Assembly: GCF_004332295.1 (NCBI RefSeq)
Contig: NZ_RXLP01000004.1
Coordinates: forward strand, 124,001-188,000
DNA length: 64,000 nt
Direction: 5' to 3'
DNA from: Alloscardovia theropitheci
Lineage (GTDB): Bacteria > Actinomycetota > Actinomycetes > Actinomycetales > Bifidobacteriaceae
The notes under the pieces are model-generated. The model made no database searches. It was not told the DNA's origin and was given only the letters and a program-made list of their open reading frames with translations. Shown piece by piece: positions 59,065-64,000 of this stretch; position 1 is the first letter of the stretch, and the number at the start of each line of letters is the position of its first letter. Position numbers and translations under genes: made by a program.

Positions 59065-59098
59065 TGGATAATAATCAATTCAGATTGGAGGACGAGCA

Positions 59099-60331
59099 GT
59101 GGCAAAGACAGTACTCGTTATTAATTCCGGTTCTAGTTCAATTAAATATCAGCTCGTTGATTTGGAGAGCGGAGAAGGTCTCGCATCTGGGCTTGTGGAA
59201 AAGATTGGCGAACCAGTCAATGGTATTTATACTCATAAGTACAATGGCGAAAAGCATCAATTCGAGGATGAAGTAATTAAGGATCACGAGCAAGGTCTTA
59301 AACGAGTTCTCGCTTTCTTCGACGAGTACGGCCCTGATTTGAAAGAATACGATCTCGTCGCAGTAGGTCACCGTGTAGTCCAAGGTGGTTCGGTATTCCC
59401 TACACCAGCTCTTGTGACCCCTGAGAATATCCAGAAAGTTAAGGATCTTGCTGTTCTTGCACCTTTGCATAATGGTCCTGAGGCTGTAGGTGCTGAAGTT
59501 ATGACCCGTTTGCTTCCTGATGTACCACAAGGCTTCGTATTTGATAGCTCATTCTTCTTCCAACTTCCTGAGGCTTCTGCAACCTACGCATTAAACAAGG
59601 AAGTTGCAGATAAGTACCAGATTCGTCGATATGGCGCTCACGGTACTTCTCACGAATTTATTGGAGGCGTAGCACCCGAAGTTGCTGGAAAAGATCCTGA
59701 AGGTCTTAAGCAAATCGTTTTGCACATTGGTAATGGTGCATCCGTCTCAGCTCAAATTTCAGGTAAGCCTGTTGAAACATCTATGGGACTTACACCGCTC
59801 GAAGGCTTAATGATGGGATCTCGTACTGGTGACATTGATCCTGCAGCCGTATTCCACTTGATTCGAAATGCTGGTATGAATGTTGATGAGCTCGATACCC
59901 TCTTCAATAAGAAGTCTGGTTTGATGGGTATGACCGGTCACGGCGATATGCGCGAAGTTCTCGCTTTGTGTGACGAAGGAGACGAGACTGCATCGCTCGC
60001 TATTGATATTTACGTTCATCGCATTGTTGGCTATATCGGAAACTACACCGCACAAATGGGCGGTTTGGATGTACTCACCTTTACTGCTGGTGTTGGCGAG
60101 AATTCTGATCCAATTCGTTCTATGGTATGCGCTAAGCTTGCTCCATTTGGAGTCAAGCTTGATGAGGAAAAGAACAAGGTTCGTTCTTCTGAACCTCGCA
60201 TCATTTCTACTCCAGATAGCTCGGTTACAGTATGTGTTATCCCAACTAATGAAGAGCTCGCTATCGCACAGAAGGTAGCTAAGCTTGCTGAAGAAGGCGA
60301 CGCTTACGGAATAAGTTTGCTGCTTAATTAG
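59099..60331 (+). CDS. ackA: Acetate kinase
   Basis: Transfers the phosphate of acetyl phosphate to ADP, releasing acetate and ATP, the energy-yielding end of the bifid shunt. The 410-residue protein has the ASKHA motifs VLVINSGSSSIKYQL, GHRVVQGG, HIGNGASVSAQ, MMGSRTGDIDPA and TFTAGVGENSDPIR. The start is GTG 59099, with GGAGGA nine bases upstream. A terminator-like hairpin precedes the gene and another closes it. Together with Xfp and Pta, this completes acetyl-phosphate metabolism. Confidence 0.97.
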   Translation: MAKTVLVINSGSSSIKYQLVDLESGEGLASGLVEKIGEPVNGIYTHKYNGEKHQFEDEVIKDHEQGLKRVLAFFDEYGPDLKEYDLVAVGHRVVQGGSVFPTPALVTPENIQKVKDLAVLAPLHNGPEAVGAEVMTRLLPDVPQGFVFDSSFFFQLPEASATYALNKEVADKYQIRRYGAHGTSHEFIGGVAPEVAGKDPEGLKQIVLHIGNGASVSAQISGKPVETSMGLTPLEGLMMGSRTGDIDPAAVFHLIRNAGMNVDELDTLFNKKSGLMGMTGHGDMREVLALCDEGDETASLAIDIYVHRIVGYIGNYTAQMGGLDVLTFTAGVGENSDPIRSMVCAKLAPFGVKLDEEKNKVRSSEPRIISTPDSSVTVCVIPTNEELAIAQKVAKLAEEGDAYGISLLLN

Positions 60332-60343
60332 TGAAATATTAAT

Positions 60344-60390
60344 AAATTATTGGGCTAGTTCTGATGAGCTAGCCCAATAATTTATATTCA
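60344..60390 (+). terminator. Terminator of ackA
   Basis: AAATTATTGGGCTAG (60344-60358) pairs with CTAGCCCAATAATTT (60369-60383), with a ten-base loop, followed by ATATT. It lies between convergent ackA and aroA and may act on both. Confidence 0.85.
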
Positions 60391-60423
60391 GAGCGAGTAA
60401 CATTCACCGGTTTATCCGATAAT

Positions 60424-61758
60424 TCATGCAAGCATTGTCATCCACATATGCACAAAATCAGGAATCGTTTTACGTGTAGTTTCAATATTAACAACGTAAG
60501 TATTCGGCACAACGAGTCCAATCATCGCTGCAAATGTTGCCATACGATGATCAGCATAAGTTTCCATTACTTCACCATGCAACTGATTACGCGCTACGGA
60601 GGAAATCTTCAAACCATCAGATGTTTCTTCGGCATTACCACCGAAACGTTTAATTTCTGTGACTAATGCTTTTAATCTATCCGTCTCGTGTCCCCGCAAA
60701 TGCGAAATACCAGTAAAAGTAGTATCAGAATTTGCCAATGCAGCCACAGCCGCTAAGGTTGGAGCAATCTCTCCAGCAGGGCTTAAATCGAGCATCCCTG
60801 CACCATTGATTATCCCATCGCTGTGTACGCTCAGAATGTGCGCGCTAGAATCATATTCAACTTGAGCTCCGAATAACCTCAAATACTGTGGAAGTAAAGC
60901 GCCAGGTTGAGTAGACTCAGCTGGCCATCTGGCAATTCTAACTTCCCCGCCTGCAATAAGAGCCGCACATACAAAAGGAGCAGCATTAGACAAGTCAGGC
61001 TCAACAACTATATGAGAGTGCAGCTGAACATTTCTAGTAGGAATTTTCCATAGGGATTGCGAATACTCAACCTGCCCACCTGCCTTCGAAATGTCATCCA
61101 TAGTCATTCGGATATGTGGCATACTTGGCAGTTTCTCACCCGTATGAGTAATCGTTACTTCCCCATTCCAAGTACTCGCAGCAAGTAAAAGACCTGAAAT
61201 AAATTGTGAAGAGCTCGATGAATCAATTGAAATATTCTTATCACCATCGAATGTTGAAGGCGGAATAAGAGTAAATGGTAGAAAGCCCTCCACACCGTGA
61301 TATATGACTTCTGCACCTAATTGTTCCAGTCCATCAAGAACAGGCTTCATAGGGCGCTTATAAGCTTGCTCATCACCATCAAAGCGAACTGGACCGTCAG
61401 CATATAAAGCAATTGCTGGAACAAACCGCATTACTGTACCAGCCAAGCCACAATAAATCGACGTATTCCCGACAAATTTTCTATCTGCTGGTGGTATGAC
61501 AGTCACAATAGTTGAGTCACGCTCATCTATAATGCATTGCACACCAAGAGTTGTCAACGCATCCATCATAAGTTCGGTATCTCGCGAACGCAATATTCCC
61601 TCAAGAGTTACCGGCTTAGAACCTAATGCCGCCAGAATCAAATATCGATTCGACAATGATTTACTGCCCGGAATTTGCATCGTAGCATCAAGAGGTTTCA
61701 CAGCCACAGGAGCAAGCCAAGGTGACGAAATAGGGAACGTGTTTGTGTGATTACTCAT
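60424..61758 (-). CDS. aroA: 3-phosphoshikimate 1-carboxyvinyltransferase (EPSP synthase)
   Basis: Step six of the shikimate pathway, joining shikimate 3-phosphate and PEP. The 444-residue protein has PGSKSLSNRYLILAALG near the N-terminus (the S3P-binding Lys-Ser motif), GLAGTVMRFVPA, SSSSQFISGLLLAAS, and near the C-terminus RGHETDRL and TYADHRMATFAAMIG (the conserved EPSP signature). The start at ATG 61758 has a weak site but gives a family-sized protein. Confidence 0.95.
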   Translation of the reverse strand: MSNHTNTFPISSPWLAPVAVKPLDATMQIPGSKSLSNRYLILAALGSKPVTLEGILRSRDTELMMDALTTLGVQCIIDERDSTIVTVIPPADRKFVGNTSIYCGLAGTVMRFVPAIALYADGPVRFDGDEQAYKRPMKPVLDGLEQLGAEVIYHGVEGFLPFTLIPPSTFDGDKNISIDSSSSSQFISGLLLAASTWNGEVTITHTGEKLPSMPHIRMTMDDISKAGGQVEYSQSLWKIPTRNVQLHSHIVVEPDLSNAAPFVCAALIAGGEVRIARWPAESTQPGALLPQYLRLFGAQVEYDSSAHILSVHSDGIINGAGMLDLSPAGEIAPTLAAVAALANSDTTFTGISHLRGHETDRLKALVTEIKRFGGNAEETSDGLKISSVARNQLHGEVMETYADHRMATFAAMIGLVVPNTYVVNIETTRKTIPDFVHMWMTMLA

Positions 61759-61784
61759 GCATTCTATAGTAACGAATAATGAGC

Positions 61785-62906
61785 TTATTGCTCCAAATCA
61801 AGGCGCGCATGTCCCACTTCGTGAACAATATTTTCTGGAAGAGTTGCTAATGCTTCAAATCGGTCAGCTTCAAGTGCCGCGATTTGGCGAGAGAAAAGGA
61901 TGAACCATCCCATAAAGAGGATGACCGCTAATGCTTCCACATTCGTCAAAGATGTACGCCCCGTATACCAGTAGATATAGGACACTGCTATAACTGCAAG
62001 TATGAAATCAGAAACAAAATAAAAAGAGCGAGAAAAACGCTTAACAAGCCATGGCATCCCAATCATTAGTAGTGTCATTGGAATAGCAATACCTCGGGCA
62101 AAAACATTATGTAGTATCGGATGAGGCGAATATCTAAATATTCCAATTCCCATAAACATTACTGAGGCCATAATCAGTAAGGCTGCTAAAATACCGCGTC
62201 TAATTTGAAATTCTCGAGTTGCTTCGCGTTTAAAATCATGCTCAAATAAACGATTCTGAGTCGTAAGTTCAGACAAAGCAAAGTAACTGATTATAAGCAT
62301 AGTTACGCCCGTTAAGACAACAGTAAAGTTGAAAACACCTGCAGCAAAGGTAGTTCGATCACCTAACTGCGAGAAATTATTCCTCCACCAATTAGGATCA
62401 TCGCTCATCATTCCAGCTAAAGTGACGCCAGAAATTACAAATCCTGGTAGAAGCGAAGCAATAGTTCGAGAATTAATCAGTACTGCCTGCACATAGACAA
62501 TGTAACCGATAATTCCAGCAATGCACATAACTATGGACAGCTGATACTGTGTAAATTCACGACCGAGTAATTGGGCTATAAATCCTTGAACAGCAGCAGA
62601 AATCAGCCCTATAGATACAGCATATACAATTGCCAATGAGACCGTTTCTAGTGCTCTACGAATCAACCGCGCAAACGTTTTCTTCTGGGAACCAAAACCT
62701 TTTCTGGTATAACCAAGAACAAATACAACTGCAGCACAAATACCTAAGAAAACTGACGTGATAATAATTCTTCGAGCCGTAACGAGCCAAATCGCGTTTG
62801 CTCGACTGGTGTAAACATATGTAGCAAGCGCAACCATAATAATCGTGCCAATTGCTGTAAATATGCCTACTGTTTCTGCCCGCTGATAGCGTCCCATTTC
62901 TTGCAT
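61785..62906 (-). CDS. Multi-pass membrane protein, DUF998-like
   Basis: A 373-residue integral membrane protein with about ten hydrophobic helices. In the centre NFSQLGDRTTFAAGVFNFT (residues ~190-210), an SxLG...N segment after a helix, recalls the DUF998 family, which has no assigned enzyme activity; the match is by eye. The C-terminal 40 residues (ALEADRFEALATLPENIVHE) are soluble. It starts about 170 bases from the tRNA gene on the other side and is 27 bases upstream of aroA on the same strand, so the two may be co-transcribed. Confidence 0.7.
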   Translation of the reverse strand: MQEMGRYQRAETVGIFTAIGTIIMVALATYVYTSRANAIWLVTARRIIITSVFLGICAAVVFVLGYTRKGFGSQKKTFARLIRRALETVSLAIVYAVSIGLISAAVQGFIAQLLGREFTQYQLSIVMCIAGIIGYIVYVQAVLINSRTIASLLPGFVISGVTLAGMMSDDPNWWRNNFSQLGDRTTFAAGVFNFTVVLTGVTMLIISYFALSELTTQNRLFEHDFKREATREFQIRRGILAALLIMASVMFMGIGIFRYSPHPILHNVFARGIAIPMTLLMIGMPWLVKRFSRSFYFVSDFILAVIAVSYIYWYTGRTSLTNVEALAVILFMGWFILFSRQIAALEADRFEALATLPENIVHEVGHARLDLEQ

Positions 62907-63092
62907 TTCTTATCTTTCTTATGTCGCGACTTACCTATTATTAGCCTAGACTCAGACAGCCTTATCCCTCATTATGGTATGCCCCAGTTTTTGCTTTGAT
63001 ACATCAAGTGCACCACATACAACACGCCCAGATGCAAAAGTTCGCACATTGCTGTATAGTTTTCTTTTGTTGAGTTCAGCTCAACAAGTATT

Positions 63093-63167
63093 CGGGCTGT
63101 AGCGCAGCTTGGTAGCGCGCTTGTTTTGGGTACAAGATGTCGTGGGTTCAAATCCCGCCAGCCCGAC
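63093..63167 (+). tRNA. tRNA-Pro (anticodon UGG)
   Basis: A full cloverleaf: acceptor CGGGCTG (63093-63099) pairs with CAGCCCG (63160-63166), discriminator A63167. The anticodon stem CTTGT/ACAAG (63120-63124, 63132-63136) holds loop TTTGGGT, anticodon TGG at 63127-63129. The T arm has GGGTTCAAATCCC. CCA is not encoded. Reads all CCN codons by wobble in many bacteria. Confidence 0.97.
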
Positions 63168-63173
63168 AAATTA

Positions 63174-63199
63174 AACCTCGCAGAAATGCGAGGTTTTTT
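63174..63199 (+). terminator. Terminator of tRNA-Pro
   Basis: AACCTCGCA (63174-63182) pairs with TGCGAGGTT (63187-63195) around a GAAA tetraloop, followed by four more T. Confidence 0.93.
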
Positions 63200-63243
63200 G
63201 CTAAGTCGTGTACTTCTTATTCGACTTACAGAATTATTTCGTG

Positions 63244-64000
63244 TTATTTATCGTTGTCCTGGATAGTGTTTGTTATGTTATTGGCAGCATCAGTAATGGT
63301 TGAGGCTACCATGTGTCCCACATGTAATGAATTCGTTACAGCAGAATACGCAGTTTGATTCCATACGTTCGTCATATCATGATAAGTATTCGTAAAAGTT
63401 GCAATCTCACGGGCAAGCTGAGAATCTGTATTCATTGCTTGCTCAATACCAGCGTTCACTTTATCGCGTAGCCGTTCACAATCCCGCGCCACATACTGAG
63501 CCGTATTCCTATCACCGTTCGTATCGCGATCACAACGATCCCATACTTGACTTTCACTGACACCAGCCTGATAAATAGCCGACTCGATCTCCTCGTCCGA
63601 CAAAGCATACAACTGTGTATGCATCATTGCGATAGCAGAACGAATCTCGCGCTCGAGCTGATGACGCATATGCTCATACTCACGCTCAATAGCCCTCTGC
63701 ATGTCACAAGTATCAGAGACTAAAGCACTCATCATATACTCAGCTTGAATATAATCCAGCATAAACTGCTTCACAGGCGTCATACCCGACGCACACCGTA
63801 CACGCCGATACGAGTCAATCACCCGCTTCATCTCACCCACATCAGGCTTATCCTCAATGAGGCTACCATCTTTATTCCACTGATAGCCACCCCACATATG
63901 CTGCTTAGTCACATCATGAGTATCCTTGGAACACACGTTATGAACCAGACCCACACTACCCAAGAAATCACTAAAACCCAACGCTATGCTATCTTTACTA
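63244..64000 (-). CDS. Hypothetical helical protein, gene cut by the right edge
   Basis: The minus-strand frame is open from stop 63244 to the end of the window. The best in-window start (TTG 63981) has no ribosome site and the frame continues upstream of it (SKDSIA), so the N-terminus is outside. At least 250 residues are visible: mostly helical and charged, with conserved-looking Cys (CSKD, CASGM, CDMQRA, CDRDT). There is a coiled-coil stretch (REYEHMRHQLEREIRSAIAM), and the C-terminal part has no clear membrane helix. No family recognised. GC content looks higher than its neighbours, and it lies directly downstream of a tRNA, a common place for acquired DNA. Confidence 0.6.
   Translation of the reverse strand, partial: SKDSIALGFSDFLGSVGLVHNVCSKDTHDVTKQHMWGGYQWNKDGSLIEDKPDVGEMKRVIDSYRRVRCASGMTPVKQFMLDYIQAEYMMSALVSDTCDMQRAIEREYEHMRHQLEREIRSAIAMMHTQLYALSDEEIESAIYQAGVSESQVWDRCDRDTNGDRNTAQYVARDCERLRDKVNAGIEQAMNTDSQLAREIATFTNTYHDMTNVWNQTAYSAVTNSLHVGHMVASTITDAANNITNTIQDNDK

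Overview
The window looks like chromosomal DNA of a low-GC member of the Bifidobacteriaceae (Gardnerella, Alloscardovia or a near relative). The evidence is a complete xfp (xylulose-5-P/fructose-6-P phosphoketolase) with strongly optimised codons followed by pta and ackA, which is the core of the bifid shunt. Actinobacterial markers are also present (DUF4193, SepH/DUF3071, DUF3046, DUF4192, DUF349, ClgR, HrdB-type sigma factor, PASTA kinase), in an AT-rich sequence. The species call is inference.

Layout. 1-11 kb: 5' part of hisS, a DUF349 protein, a long RSH alarmone enzyme, dut, a DUF4193 zinc-ribbon protein, sepH, a nucleotide pyrophosphatase-like phosphohydrolase and parC. 11-16 kb: an MFS transporter, a small accessory spot with a broken secreted-peptide gene and a partner ORF, then parE. 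16-24 kb: principal sigma factor, DUF4192 protein, polyprenyl synthetase, PASTA Ser/Thr kinase, an acyltransferase, a small membrane protein and a ROK glucokinase. 24-31 kb: secA, hpf, the RNase P RNA gene (rnpB), recX and recA with a perfect LexA box. 31-39 kb: DUF3046, clgR, cinA, pgsA, ftsK, miaA, miaB. 39-41 kb: a small alarmone synthetase and a Bax-inhibitor-like membrane protein. 41-47 kb: a minus-strand run of MarR regulator, osmoprotectant ABC ATPase, permease/binding-protein fusion, a lipoprotein and a P-type ATPase, with two palindromes in front of the regulator. 46.7-52.3 kb: sugar O-acetyltransferase, BrnQ and a cluster of six small unrecognised genes. 52.5-64 kb: guaA, xfp, pta, ackA, aroA, a multi-pass membrane protein, tRNA-Pro(UGG) and a helical gene cut by the window edge.

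How it works together. Most of the window is conserved housekeeping: information processing (hisS, parC/parE, sigma factor, rnpB, miaA/miaB), SOS repair (recA/recX), stress control (two alarmone enzymes, HPF, ClgR), division (SepH, FtsK, PASTA kinase), and central carbon metabolism, in which Xfp makes acetyl phosphate that AckA turns into acetate plus ATP. The less ordinary parts are the frameshifted secreted peptide with its neighbour (12.8-13.5 kb), the MarR/Opu/P-ATPase run with a tandem-palindrome operator (40.8-46.6 kb), the small unknown cluster (49.1-52.3 kb), and the edge gene beside tRNA-Pro. No CRISPR array, insertion sequence, prophage or replication origin was seen.
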